DNA of 64,000 nt, taken from contig NZ_MIGY01000004.1 of NCBI RefSeq assembly GCF_002940665.1, positions 62,001-126,000 of the forward strand, in the 5' to 3' direction. Made by a program: the position numbers and the translations under genes. Below, piece after piece: positions 36,020 through 46,391 of this stretch. The notes under the pieces were generated by a model. It was not told the DNA's origin. It was given only the letters and a program-made list of their open reading frames with translations, and did not search any database. Source of the DNA: Xanthomonas arboricola (GTDB lineage: Bacteria > Pseudomonadota > Gammaproteobacteria > Xanthomonadales > Xanthomonadaceae). Every line of letters starts with the position of its first letter. Position 1 is the first letter of the stretch.

Positions 36020-36664
36020 ATGAAGTCCTTCCTGCTGTCCTGCCTGGCCTTGGCCAGCATCAGTCTGTCTGCCCAGGCCCACGAGATCTGGATCGAACGC
36101 GACGGCAGCGGCCCGGTGCGCATCTACTTCGGCGAGCCGGCGCAGGAGGCCCTGGATCACGGCGAGGACGAGATCAAGCGTGTGGTCAAGCCGACCGTGT
36201 TCGGCAATGCCGGCAAGGCCGGCGCCCTGCAGCGCGGCAGCGAATTCCTCACCGCGCCGTTGTCCGGCACCGGCGATGCCTGGCTGAGCGACGACAGCGT
36301 GTTCGAGCCGTGGAAGGGCGAGGCCGGCGGCTTCGAGACCGTGAGCTACTACGCACGTGCCGGGCGCGCCACGCCCTCGGCCAAGCTCTATTTCGAACTG
36401 GTGCCCACCGCCGCCGACAGCAGCACGCTGACCGTGCTCTATCGCAACAAGCCGCTGCCCAAGGTCGAGGTGACGGTGATCGACCCGCAGAAGTGGCAGA
36501 AGACGCTGACCTCCGACGCCAAGGGCCAGGTGACCCTGCCCAAGCTGCGCGCCGGCCGGCACATCCTGGTCGCCACCAACAAGGAGCCGGTGCAGCGTGA
36601 GATCGCCGGCAAGCAGGTGTCGATGATCCATCACATCAGCACGTTGACCTTCCTGGCCGAGTAA
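36020..36664 (+). CDS. DUF4198 family periplasmic protein
   Basis: A 214-residue exported protein; MKSFLLSCLALASISLSAQAHE is a signal peptide with His directly at the mature N-terminus. The family (DUF4198) is annotated as related to the periplasmic component of nickel/cobalt transport and contains a carboxypeptidase-regulatory-like beta domain near the C-terminus (LPKVEVTVIDPQKWQKTLTSDAKGQVTLPKLRAG). It is the first gene of a four-gene unit with DUF3649, PepSY and DUF3325 proteins, typical companions of siderophore receptors. Confidence 0.8.
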   Translation: MKSFLLSCLALASISLSAQAHEIWIERDGSGPVRIYFGEPAQEALDHGEDEIKRVVKPTVFGNAGKAGALQRGSEFLTAPLSGTGDAWLSDDSVFEPWKGEAGGFETVSYYARAGRATPSAKLYFELVPTAADSSTLTVLYRNKPLPKVEVTVIDPQKWQKTLTSDAKGQVTLPKLRAGRHILVATNKEPVQREIAGKQVSMIHHISTLTFLAE

Positions 36665-36689
36665 GTCGGCCGCACGCCTGGCCGATCCG

Positions 36690-37001
36690 ATGTCTACAGT
36701 ACCGTCCCTGCCGCTTCCCTGGTTCAGGCGTCCCTGGCTGGGCGTGCTTGGGCGCACGCTGGCGGCGATGTTTGGCGGCTATGCGCTCGCCAGCGCCACC
36801 AATCTGTTGCTGGCGCTGGTCCTGCCGATGCCACGCAGCGAGGCGGTGTTGACCAGCATGCTGGTCGGCATCGTGGTGTGCGCATGCGCGCCGCTATGGG
36901 CTTTCGCCACCGCCAGCGTGTGGCGCGCCTGGGCCGGCATCGCGGTGCCGGCGGCGCTGATGTTCGCACTGGCCGCATGGCTGCAACGGGGCGTGGCATG
37001 A
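36690..37001 (+). CDS. DUF3649 membrane protein
   Basis: A 103-residue inner-membrane protein with three hydrophobic helices (LGRTLAAMFGGYALASATNLLLALVLPMPR opens the family pattern). DUF3649 proteins accompany PepSY and DUF3325 proteins in iron-uptake loci. Its stop overlaps the PepSY gene start by 4 bp. Confidence 0.8.
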   Translation: MSTVPSLPLPWFRRPWLGVLGRTLAAMFGGYALASATNLLLALVLPMPRSEAVLTSMLVGIVVCACAPLWAFATASVWRAWAGIAVPAALMFALAAWLQRGVA

Positions 37002-38614
37002 AGCAGGGATTCCGCCAGTCGATGGCGTGGCTGCACACCTGGACCGGGCTGCTGGTCGGCTGGGTGCTGCTGTTGATCTTCATGGGCGGCACGGCGAGTT
37101 ATTACCGCGACGAAATCAGCCGCTGGATGCGCCCGGAATTGCCTACCACCACGGTGAGCAACGCAACCGCGCTGCGTAGTGCCGAGCAGTATCTGCAGAC
37201 GCATGCAGCCGATGCGCAGAGCTGGAACATCACCTTGCCGGACACGCGCAATCCGGTAGTCAGCATGTACTGGCAAAACCCTGCGCCAGCCGATGGTAAA
37301 CCGGCCAGCCGCCGGCAGATGTACGGCAACGCCATCATCGACCCGGCCACCGGCAAGGAGATCGCCGCACGCGACACCCTGGGCGGCGAATTCTTCTACC
37401 GGCTGCATTTCGATCTGCATTATCTGCCGGTGATGTGGTCGCGCTATATCGTCGGTTTCTGCGCGATGTTCATGCTGGTGGCGATCATCAGCGGCGTGAT
37501 CACCCACAAGAAGATCTTCAAGGATTTCTTCACCTTTCGCCCGGGCAAGGGCCTGCGCTCGTGGCTGGATTTCCACAATGTCAGCGCGGTGACCGCGTTG
37601 CCGTACCACGCGATGATCACCTACACCGGCATCGTGACCTTGATGTTCATGTACCTGCCGTGGGGCATCAAGGCGCAGTACTCCGACAACGAAATGCGTT
37701 TCTACGAAGAATCCGCCAACCGGGTCGCCGATACGCGAAGCGCCTCCGGCACGCCGGCGCGCATGCTGCCGCTGGAACAATTCGTGGCGCGTGCGCGCAG
37801 CGACTGGCGCGGCGGTGAGGTGGGCAATGTGGCGGTGTCGCTTCCCAACGACGCGCATGCGGCGGTCGGCGTCACCCAGCGCGCTGGCAATCTCTCCACC
37901 GATGCGCCATCCATCCTGTTCGATGCAATCAATGGGCAGCGCCTGCAGCGCAGCGGGCCGCCGGGCGGTGCCAGCCAGACGCGTGGGGTGATGGTGGGCC
38001 TGCATATCGCCCACTTCGCCGGGCCGTGGATGCGCGCGCTGTTCTTCGGCTCCGGCTTGCTCGGTTGCCTGATGGTGGCCAGCGGCGTGGTGATGTGGGC
38101 AGTGAAGGAACGCCCCAAACACCTGAAGGCCGGGCGCATCGGCTTTGGGCTGCGGTTGGTGGATGCGCTCAACATCGGCACGGTCGCCGGCCTGCCGATC
38201 GCCTTTGCCAGTTTCTTCTGGGCCAACCGCTTGTTGCCGGTGAGCCTGGAGGGGCGCGCGGCGATGGAGGCCAATCTGTTCTTCGTCGCATGGGCCACTG
38301 CATTGCTGGCCGCATTCGTGTGGCCTCGGCGCGCGATGTGGAGCTGGCAGCTGTATCTGGGTGCGGCCTTGTTCGCGTTGGTGCCGGTGGTCAATGCAAT
38401 CACCACCGATGTGCATCTGGGCGTGACGTTGCCGGCCGGGCAATGGACGCTGGCCGGGGTCGATCTGGTCTGCCTGTTCCTTGGCGTATCCCTCGGGATC
38501 GCGGGATGGCGCCTGCAACACTGGAAGGCGCCGCAACCGGCATCGGCACGACGCGCGCGCGCCACTGCCGCCGCGCCTGCGCAAGGTAGTGTGCCAATGC
38601 AGGAGAGCGCATGA
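36998..38614 (+). CDS. PepSY-domain membrane protein (PiuB-like)
   Basis: A 538-residue PepSY-TM protein. TM1 is at about 10-36 (WLHTWTGLLVGWVLLLIFMGGTASYYRDEI, with the family His). A periplasmic PepSY region follows, then further helices near 149-173, 200-225 and several from 340 to the end. Conserved histidines (LHFDLHYLP, LHIAHFAG) fit the family. PiuB-type proteins are iron-repressed and may reduce or release ferric siderophore iron at the inner membrane. The ATG at 36998 overlaps the DUF3649 stop. Confidence 0.85.
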   Translation: MKQGFRQSMAWLHTWTGLLVGWVLLLIFMGGTASYYRDEISRWMRPELPTTTVSNATALRSAEQYLQTHAADAQSWNITLPDTRNPVVSMYWQNPAPADGKPASRRQMYGNAIIDPATGKEIAARDTLGGEFFYRLHFDLHYLPVMWSRYIVGFCAMFMLVAIISGVITHKKIFKDFFTFRPGKGLRSWLDFHNVSAVTALPYHAMITYTGIVTLMFMYLPWGIKAQYSDNEMRFYEESANRVADTRSASGTPARMLPLEQFVARARSDWRGGEVGNVAVSLPNDAHAAVGVTQRAGNLSTDAPSILFDAINGQRLQRSGPPGGASQTRGVMVGLHIAHFAGPWMRALFFGSGLLGCLMVASGVVMWAVKERPKHLKAGRIGFGLRLVDALNIGTVAGLPIAFASFFWANRLLPVSLEGRAAMEANLFFVAWATALLAAFVWPRRAMWSWQLYLGAALFALVPVVNAITTDVHLGVTLPAGQWTLAGVDLVCLFLGVSLGIAGWRLQHWKAPQPASARRARATAAAPAQGSVPMQESA

Positions 38615-38946
38615 GCGTGTGGCTGTTGCTGGCGCTGAATTTTTCCGGATTCGCCGCGCTGTGCCTGGCGATGGACAAGCATCAGCAGGAAGTGCGTGGC
38701 CGCACGCTGGGCGCCGCACGTTCGCGGCAACTGCGCGTGCTGGGTTGGCTGCTGTTGCTGCTCACCTTCGGCCTGGCGGTACACGCGCAAGGCTGGGGCA
38801 TCGGCCCGGTGTTGTGGCTGGGCACATTGACCGGCGCTGCCGCGCTGCTGTCGCTGTGGCTGCTGCCGTATCGGCGTGGGTTGATTCTGCCCACGGCCGT
38901 GGCCGCGCCGGTGCTGGCAGGTGCGCTGCAGCTGTTGCTGGGTTGA
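38611..38946 (+). CDS. DUF3325 membrane protein
   Basis: A 111-residue protein with three membrane helices and the family opening LLLALNFSGFAALCLAMDKHQQEV. It is the last gene of the Fur-like-controlled unit and overlaps the PepSY gene by 4 bp. Exact role unknown. Confidence 0.8.
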   Translation: MSVWLLLALNFSGFAALCLAMDKHQQEVRGRTLGAARSRQLRVLGWLLLLLTFGLAVHAQGWGIGPVLWLGTLTGAAALLSLWLLPYRRGLILPTAVAAPVLAGALQLLLG

Positions 38947-38955
38947 AGGGCCTCG

Positions 38956-39483
38956 CTACGCCTCGATCGGCGGATCGCCCCAGCTACGCCCGTCGCGCGG
39001 CAGGCGGCCATCGTCGAGCACGTGCAGCACGTGTTCGGGCTGCAGCATGTCCACAAACAGCACCACGTTGATGCCCTCCGGCAACGCCATGCTGGGAAAG
39101 ATTACGCCCGGTATCTCCGCCTCGCGCAGCATGTCGCCGAGCACCCAGCTCACCGGTTCGATCTTGTTGACCAGGGCCTTGCGCCAATCCTCGGTCCAAT
39201 CGGCCCAGAGCGGATCCGAGCTTGCATCGAGCAGGCGCAGATCGGCCAACGCCGGCAGCTCGGCGGCGTAACTGACCAGGGTCAATGGCGGCAGGAACAG
39301 CGCGGCCTGCGCGTATTCGGCGGCAGCGGTTTCCAGCTGCAGCGATAGATACAGCGCCGGCTGCCCGAAACGATTGAAACGCCCGCCCGAGCGTGCCGCA
39401 CCGGCGCCGCTCAGCGGTTCGGCGGCCCAGCGCGGGGTGAAGGCGCGATACAGCGTGCAGTGCGCCGGGGCGCTCAGCTTCAA
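38956..39483 (-). CDS. RES-domain toxin
   Basis: A 175-residue RES-family protein. The start is TTG at 39483, placed so that TTGA overlaps the antitoxin stop; a small upstream Shine-Dalgarno is inside that gene. The fold-defining Arg (GGRFNRFG, Arg35), Glu (TAAAEYAQA, Glu56) and a downstream Ser form the RES triad. RES toxins are NAD-degrading enzymes, neutralised by Xre/DUF2384 antitoxins. It converges with the DUF3325 gene. Confidence 0.82.
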   Translation of the reverse strand: MKLSAPAHCTLYRAFTPRWAAEPLSGAGAARSGGRFNRFGQPALYLSLQLETAAAEYAQAALFLPPLTLVSYAAELPALADLRLLDASSDPLWADWTEDWRKALVNKIEPVSWVLGDMLREAEIPGVIFPSMALPEGINVVLFVDMLQPEHVLHVLDDGRLPRDGRSWGDPPIEA

Positions 39484-39854
39484 CCGGCGGCCCCCGAGGC
39501 CACGGTGCGCAGATAGGTCAGCGCATCGTCGGTACGGCCCTGTTTGACCACTTCCAGCAAGGTGGCGAATTCGAACGCGGGGATCGGGGTGTTCTTGAGG
39601 TGAAACACCACCTGGCGTTCGTCCGGCTGGACCTGCGTCATCGCCACCAGCAGGCGCGACAGGTTGCGTAGCAAGTCCTGCACGCGCGGGCTTTCCGGAT
39701 GCACGCGCAGGCTGTTGCGATGCACGCCGGCCAGCTCGGCCAGCTCCTGCTGCGACAGATCCAGCAGGCCGGCCATGGCCGTGGGCGACAGGATGGTGCG
39801 ATCGGGCACGCGCAGGCGTTCGGTCAGGGCCAGGGGATTGAGAACGGCGACCAT
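39480..39854 (-). CDS. Xre/MbcA/ParS-type antitoxin
   Basis: A 124-residue antitoxin starting MVAVLNPLALTERLRVPDR at 39854. The N-terminal helix-turn-helix is LLDLSQQELAELAGVHRNSLRV, and the C-terminal toxin-binding domain ends in FEFATLLEVVKQGRTDDALTYLRTV, the DUF2384 pattern. It is upstream of and coupled to the RES toxin. A direct repeat just upstream is a likely autoregulatory site. Confidence 0.8.
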   Translation of the reverse strand: MVAVLNPLALTERLRVPDRTILSPTAMAGLLDLSQQELAELAGVHRNSLRVHPESPRVQDLLRNLSRLLVAMTQVQPDERQVVFHLKNTPIPAFEFATLLEVVKQGRTDDALTYLRTVASGAAG

Positions 39855-39876
39855 CGCACGACTCCAGCAGGACGAG

Positions 39877-39895
39877 TGCACAGTATATGCACAGT
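39877..39895 (-). promoter_or_regulatory. Candidate operator of the RES/Xre pair
   Basis: tgcacagt-ata-tgcacagt, two identical 8-bp direct repeats with 3 bp between them, 23 bp before the antitoxin start. The spacing of 11 bp puts both on one DNA face, as expected for cooperative binding. Confidence 0.5.
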
Positions 39896-39940
39896 CATGA
39901 CCAATCATACAGCCCAGTTAGACGCTCAGTCAGTGCACTG

Positions 39941-40561
39941 TCAGCCGGTCGGCTGGTGCGCTCCCACCGCGCGCAGGCAGAACCCGCAGATCGCCTCGAC
40001 CAGTTGCTCGCCCTGCTGCGGGTCGCCACGACTGGGGGCGATCGGCCCCACCAGCGCCTCGGTGAAGGCGCCGACGATGCAGGCCGCCGCCGCGTCCAGC
40101 GACTGCTGCGGGAACTCGCCGGCCGCCACGCCTTCGGCAAGCAGCTGGCGGAACACTTCGCCGAACAAGCGTCGGCCACGGATGCGCTCGGCATCCACTT
40201 CGCTTTCCACCGGCTCGGCGATGAAGGCATATGCCAACGCCGGGCCGGCCAACGCGCGCCGCACAAAGGTGGCGATCGCATTGCGCAGGCGCTCGGCAGC
40301 GCTGGCCTGGGTGGTGGTGATGGCGCGCAGGATGGTCATCTCGCGCTGCACTGCCGCGTTGAGAACTTCCACGAAAAGCTCGGCCTTGGACGGGAAGTGG
40401 CGGTAAATCTGCCCGGTGGACACGCCGGCGGCAGCGGCGACGGCGGTCACCGGCGCATTGCGGTAGCCGCCTTCGGCGATCAGGGCGCGGGCCGCGTGCA
40501 GGATGCGTTCGCGATTGCCGGCCAGGCGTTCTTCCATCAGGGCGGAGCGTCGATAAGCCAT
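39941..40561 (-). CDS. TetR-family regulator of the leucine-degradation genes
   Basis: A 206-residue TetR repressor. The helix-turn-helix is VTAVAAAAGVSTGQIYRHFPSKAELF (about 38-63), with a helical ligand domain behind it. It diverges from liuA, with palindromic sites between them. In other proteobacteria liu genes are under LiuR (MerR) or LiuQ (TetR); by position this protein fills the LiuQ-like role, probably sensing an acyl-CoA. That function is inferred. Confidence 0.8.
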   Translation of the reverse strand: MAYRRSALMEERLAGNRERILHAARALIAEGGYRNAPVTAVAAAAGVSTGQIYRHFPSKAELFVEVLNAAVQREMTILRAITTTQASAAERLRNAIATFVRRALAGPALAYAFIAEPVESEVDAERIRGRRLFGEVFRQLLAEGVAAGEFPQQSLDAAAACIVGAFTEALVGPIAPSRGDPQQGEQLVEAICGFCLRAVGAHQPTG

Positions 40562-40575
40562 GGTGTGATTCTGGG

Positions 40576-40598
40576 TTCAATAGTTGAATTTTAGTTCA
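40576..40598. promoter_or_regulatory. Candidate TetR operator between regulator and liuA
   Basis: ttcaa-tag-ttgaa is a perfect inverted repeat, and the second half continues into tgaa-ttttag-ttca, a further inverted pair. These sites lie 15-37 bp from the TetR start and about 90 bp from liuA. Confidence 0.55.
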
Positions 40599-40689
40599 CT
40601 TTTTCACTGCGGACCGCTAGGCTGCGTACAAACGCCGTGCGGCCTGCCCGCTCCCACCCGGCACATCCCGATCCCTGCGGAGTCGCTCC

Positions 40690-41853
40690 ATGCACGTGCC
40701 GTCCCTGAATTTTGCGCTTGGCGAAGACATCGATCTGCTGCGCGAAAGCGTGGCGGCCTTCGCCAGCCACCATATTGCCCCGCTCGCCGCTACGGCCGAC
40801 CAGGACAATGTCTTCCCTGCCCAGCTGTGGCGCCTGTTCGGTGAGCAAGGCCTGCTCGGGCTGACCGTGGAAGAAGAGTACGGCGGCAGCGGCATGGGCT
40901 ACCTGGCGCATGTGGTGGCGATGGAAGAGATCTCGCGGGCCGGCGGGGCCATCGGCCTGTCGTACGGCGCGCATTCCAACCTGTGCCTCAACCAGCTGCG
41001 CAAGAACGCAACACCGGAACAGAAGCAGCGTTACCTGCCCAGACTGTGCACCGGCGAGCATGTCGGCGCGCTGGCGATGAGCGAGGCCGGCTCCGGCTCG
41101 GATGTGGTGTCGATGAAGCTGCGTGCCGATGCGCGCGGCGATCGCTATGTGCTCAACGGCAGCAAGATGTGGATCACCAACGGCCCGGACGCCGATGTGC
41201 TGGTGGTGTACGCCAAGACCGACCCGGATGCCGGCGCACGCGGCATCACCGCCTTCATCGTCGAGAAGGGCATGCCGGGATTCTCCACTGCGCAGAAACT
41301 CGACAAGCTGGGCATGCGCGGCTCCAACACCTGCGAGCTGGTGTTCACCGATTGCGAAGTGCCGGCCGAGAACGTGCTGGGCACGCTCAACGGCGGCGTG
41401 CGCGTGCTGATGTCCGGGCTGGATTTCGAACGTGTGGTGCTGGCCGGCGGCCCGTTGGGCTTGATGGCCGCGGCGATGGACGTGGTGCTGCCGTACGTGC
41501 ACGAGCGCAAGCAGTTCGGCGCGCCGATCGGCACCTTCCAGTTGATGCAGGCCAAGCTGGCCGACATGTACGTGGGGCTCAACGCCTGCCGCGCGTACGT
41601 CTATGCGGTGGCGCGCGCCTGCGATGCCGGGCTGACCACGCGCCAGGATGCGGCCGGCGCGATTCTCTACGCGGCCGAAAAAGCCACCTGGCTCACCGGC
41701 CAGGCGATCCAGGTGCTGGGCGGCAACGGCTACATCAACGACTACCCCACCGGGCGCCTGTGGCGCGATGCCAAGCTGTACGAAATCGGCGCGGGTACCT
41801 CGGAGATCCGACGCATGTTGATCGGCCGCGAGCTGTTCGAACGCACCGCCTGA
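40690..41853 (+). CDS. liuA: Isovaleryl-CoA dehydrogenase
   Basis: A 387-residue acyl-CoA dehydrogenase. The active-site base is Glu247 in [15 protein letters not shown], the position used by isovaleryl-CoA dehydrogenases rather than the C-terminal Glu of straight-chain enzymes. FAD and substrate motifs are [15 protein letters not shown] and [17 protein letters not shown]; the C-terminus [42 protein letters not shown] is typical. It oxidises isovaleryl-CoA to 3-methylcrotonyl-CoA in leucine breakdown. liuB follows after 10 bp. Confidence 0.9.
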   Translation: MHVPSLNFALGEDIDLLRESVAAFASHHIAPLAATADQDNVFPAQLWRLFGEQGLLGLTVEEEYGGSGMGYLAHVVAMEEISRAGGAIGLSYGAHSNLCLNQLRKNATPEQKQRYLPRLCTGEHVGALAMSEAGSGSDVVSMKLRADARGDRYVLNGSKMWITNGPDADVLVVYAKTDPDAGARGITAFIVEKGMPGFSTAQKLDKLGMRGSNTCELVFTDCEVPAENVLGTLNGGVRVLMSGLDFERVVLAGGPLGLMAAAMDVVLPYVHERKQFGAPIGTFQLMQAKLADMYVGLNACRAYVYAVARACDAGLTTRQDAAGAILYAAEKATWLTGQAIQVLGGNGYINDYPTGRLWRDAKLYEIGAGTSEIRRMLIGRELFERTA

Positions 41854-41863
41854 CGGAGCCACC

Positions 41864-43474
41864 ATGAGCGCGATCACCAGCCAGCTGCAGGTCAGCGGCG
41901 AGAGCTTCCAACAAAACGCTGCAGCGATGCGCACCGTGGTCGAGGATCTGCGCCGCACGCTGGCGCAGACCGCGCTGGGCGGCAGTGAGGCTGCGCGTGC
42001 CAAGCACAGCGCACGCGGCAAGCTGCTGGTACGCGAGCGCATCGATGCCTTGCTGGATCCGGGCAGCGCCTTGCTGGAAATCGCGCCGTTGGCCGCGCAC
42101 GGCATGTACGACAATCAGGTGCCATGCGCCGGTGTGGTGGCCGGCATCGGACGCGTGTCCGGGGTGGAATGCGTGATCGTGGCCAACGATGCCACCGTCA
42201 AGGGCGGCACCTATTACCCGATGACGGTGAAGAAGCATCTGCGCGCGCAGGAAATCGCGCAGCAGAACCGCTTGCCGTGCATCTACCTGGTCGATTCCGG
42301 CGGCGCGTTCCTGCCGCTGCAGGATGAAGTGTTTCCCGACCGCGATCACTTCGGGCGCATCTTCTACAACCAGGCCAACCTCTCGGCCAACGGCATCCCG
42401 CAGATCGCCTGCGTCATGGGCTCGTGCACCGCCGGCGGTGCCTACGTGCCGGCGATGAGCGATGAAACGGTGATCGTGCGCGAGCAGGGCACGATCTTTC
42501 TCGGTGGCCCACCCCTGGTCAAGGCGGCCACCGGCGAAGAGGTCAGTGCCGAAGAACTCGGCGGTGCGGATGTGCATACGCGCATCTCCGGCGTGGCCGA
42601 CCACTTTGCCGACAACGACCTGCAGGCCCTGGCACGCGTGCGCGCCATCATCGCGCAGCTCAACTGGCGCAAGCCGGCTGCATCGCTGGCGCTGCAGGCA
42701 CCGCTGCCGCCGCGTTACGCCGCCGACGAACTATATGGCGTGATTCCCGCCGATACGCGCAAGCCCTTCGATGTGCGCGAGGTGATCGCCCGCATCGTCG
42801 ACGACTCGCAGCTGGACGAATTCAAGCCGCGCTACGGCAGCACCCTGGTCACCGGCTTTGCGCATGTGCATGGCTATCCGGTGGGCATCATCGCCAACAA
42901 CGGCATCCTGTTTTCCGAGTCCGCGCTCAAGGGCGCGCACTTCATCGAGCTGTGCACGCAACGTGGCATTCCGCTGGTGTTCCTGCAGAACATCACCGGC
43001 TTCATGGTCGGGCGCAAGTACGAACATGGCGGCATCGCCAAGGACGGTGCCAAGCTGGTGATGGCGGTGGCCTGCGCCAAGGTGCCCAAGTTCACCGTGG
43101 TGGTCGGCGGCTCGTTCGGTGCCGGTAACTACGGCATGTGCGGCCGCGCCTACTCGCCGAACTTCCTGTGGATGTGGCCGAATGCGCGCATCGGCGTGAT
43201 GGGCGGCGAGCAGGCTGCCAGCGTCTTGGCCACGGTGCGCCGCGACGGTATCGAAGCCAAGGGTGGCGCCTGGTCGGACGAAGAGGAAGCTGCGTTCAAG
43301 GCGCCGATCCGTGCGCAGTTCGAGCAGCAGGGGCATCCGTATTACGCCAGCGCACGCCTGTGGGACGACGGCATCATCGACCCGGCCGATACCCGTCGCG
43401 TGCTGGGGCTGGGACTGTCGGCCGCATTGAATGCACCAATCGAGACGACACGCTTTGGCGTGTTCCGGATGTGA
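41864..43474 (+). CDS. liuB: 3-Methylcrotonyl-CoA carboxylase, carboxyltransferase (beta) subunit
   Basis: A 536-residue carboxyltransferase of the propionyl/methylcrotonyl-CoA type. Visible blocks are [65 protein letters not shown] (oxyanion hole), and [31 protein letters not shown], the second Gly-rich site. The pattern [10 protein letters not shown] separates methylcrotonyl from propionyl enzymes. It carboxylates 3-methylcrotonyl-CoA using biotin on LiuD. It is tightly linked to liuA. Confidence 0.9.
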   Translation: MSAITSQLQVSGESFQQNAAAMRTVVEDLRRTLAQTALGGSEAARAKHSARGKLLVRERIDALLDPGSALLEIAPLAAHGMYDNQVPCAGVVAGIGRVSGVECVIVANDATVKGGTYYPMTVKKHLRAQEIAQQNRLPCIYLVDSGGAFLPLQDEVFPDRDHFGRIFYNQANLSANGIPQIACVMGSCTAGGAYVPAMSDETVIVREQGTIFLGGPPLVKAATGEEVSAEELGGADVHTRISGVADHFADNDLQALARVRAIIAQLNWRKPAASLALQAPLPPRYAADELYGVIPADTRKPFDVREVIARIVDDSQLDEFKPRYGSTLVTGFAHVHGYPVGIIANNGILFSESALKGAHFIELCTQRGIPLVFLQNITGFMVGRKYEHGGIAKDGAKLVMAVACAKVPKFTVVVGGSFGAGNYGMCGRAYSPNFLWMWPNARIGVMGGEQAASVLATVRRDGIEAKGGAWSDEEEAAFKAPIRAQFEQQGHPYYASARLWDDGIIDPADTRRVLGLGLSAALNAPIETTRFGVFRM

Positions 43475-43716
43475 GGTGGTGATGCCCGTTTGCACGTGCT
43501 GCGCTTCACTGTCTTGCAGTGCACACGCACCTGCAAGCAGGCTGTTGCGTGTTGTCTGGAGCATTGCATGAGGACGCTCGCGTTGCCTGCTTCGAGCAGC
43601 GAATCGCATCGGGGCACAGTGGTGTCAGCTGCCATCGCACCGTGTACCGCGCAATCCATGCATCCGTATCTTCATCGCAGTGCCCGCCACCATGGCGGCA
43701 TGCAGAGAACTTCGTC

Positions 43717-45744
<2,028 letters not shown>

Positions 45745-45845
45745 CGGCGCCTGGCCGCTGACCAACGGCACGTCCGCAGCGGCCGGCCTTGGCCCTAGCG
45801 TGGGGAAAGCGGCTGGAGTGGCCGCACCCCAGACCGGAGACGTCC

Positions 45846-46241
45846 ATGCAACGCCTGCTTCTTGTTTCGAGCATGCTGCTCGCGCTGTCCGCCTGCAGCG
45901 ACAACGCCGCGCCCACCACCGACAAGGCCGACAAGCCGGTGCCGCTGCCGCTGTTTGTACATGGTGGCCCGTGGGCGCGCGGCAGCTACGGCGGCTAAGG
46001 CCAAGAACATTCCGGTCACCTACCTGCTGTTCCCGGACGAAGGCCACGGCTTCCGCCGCCCGGAAAACAGCACGGCCTTCAACGCGGTGACCGAGGGTTT
46101 CCTGGACCAATGCCTGGGCGGCCGCGTGCAACCGATCGGCAACGACCTGACCGGCTCCAGCATCACGTGCCGGAAGGCGCCGACAAGGTGAACGGTCTAC
46201 GCGATGCGTTGAAGACCCATGCGCAGGCGATTCGGCGGTAA
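45846..46241 (+). pseudogene. Remnant of an S9 (prolyl oligopeptidase/DAP) peptidase
   Basis: The first 150 bp encode a lipoprotein-like signal (MQRLLLVSSMLLALSACSDN) that passes within 15 residues into PLPLFVHGGPWARGSYGG, a block that belongs deep in the catalytic domain of S9 peptidases, and then stops. Immediately after, another frame reads KAKNIPVTYLLFPDEGHGFRRPENSTAFNAVTEGFLDQCLGG, the region around the catalytic His. One base is missing near 46167 (itgtgccgg-like position), after which PEGADKVNGLRDALKTHAQAIRR and a stop follow. At least two large deletions and a frameshift are needed to explain this, so the gene is dead. Confidence 0.8.
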
Positions 46242-46391
46242 CGCTATTTGCGAAGTGCTTGCTTTGGATCTACGTCAGCGCTCGCCTACAACGAAGAGCG
46301 CTGACGGTTGGACCGAGGTGCTTTAACGAACCGGTACGCTTGATTCCCCTCGCCAAGCGGTCCAGATCGAGAGATGTGTGATGGTCTCTCG

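Noticed and set aside
43475-43716. A remnant of liuC between liuB and liuD
   Set aside because: No enoyl-CoA hydratase motif was seen in any frame of the gap.
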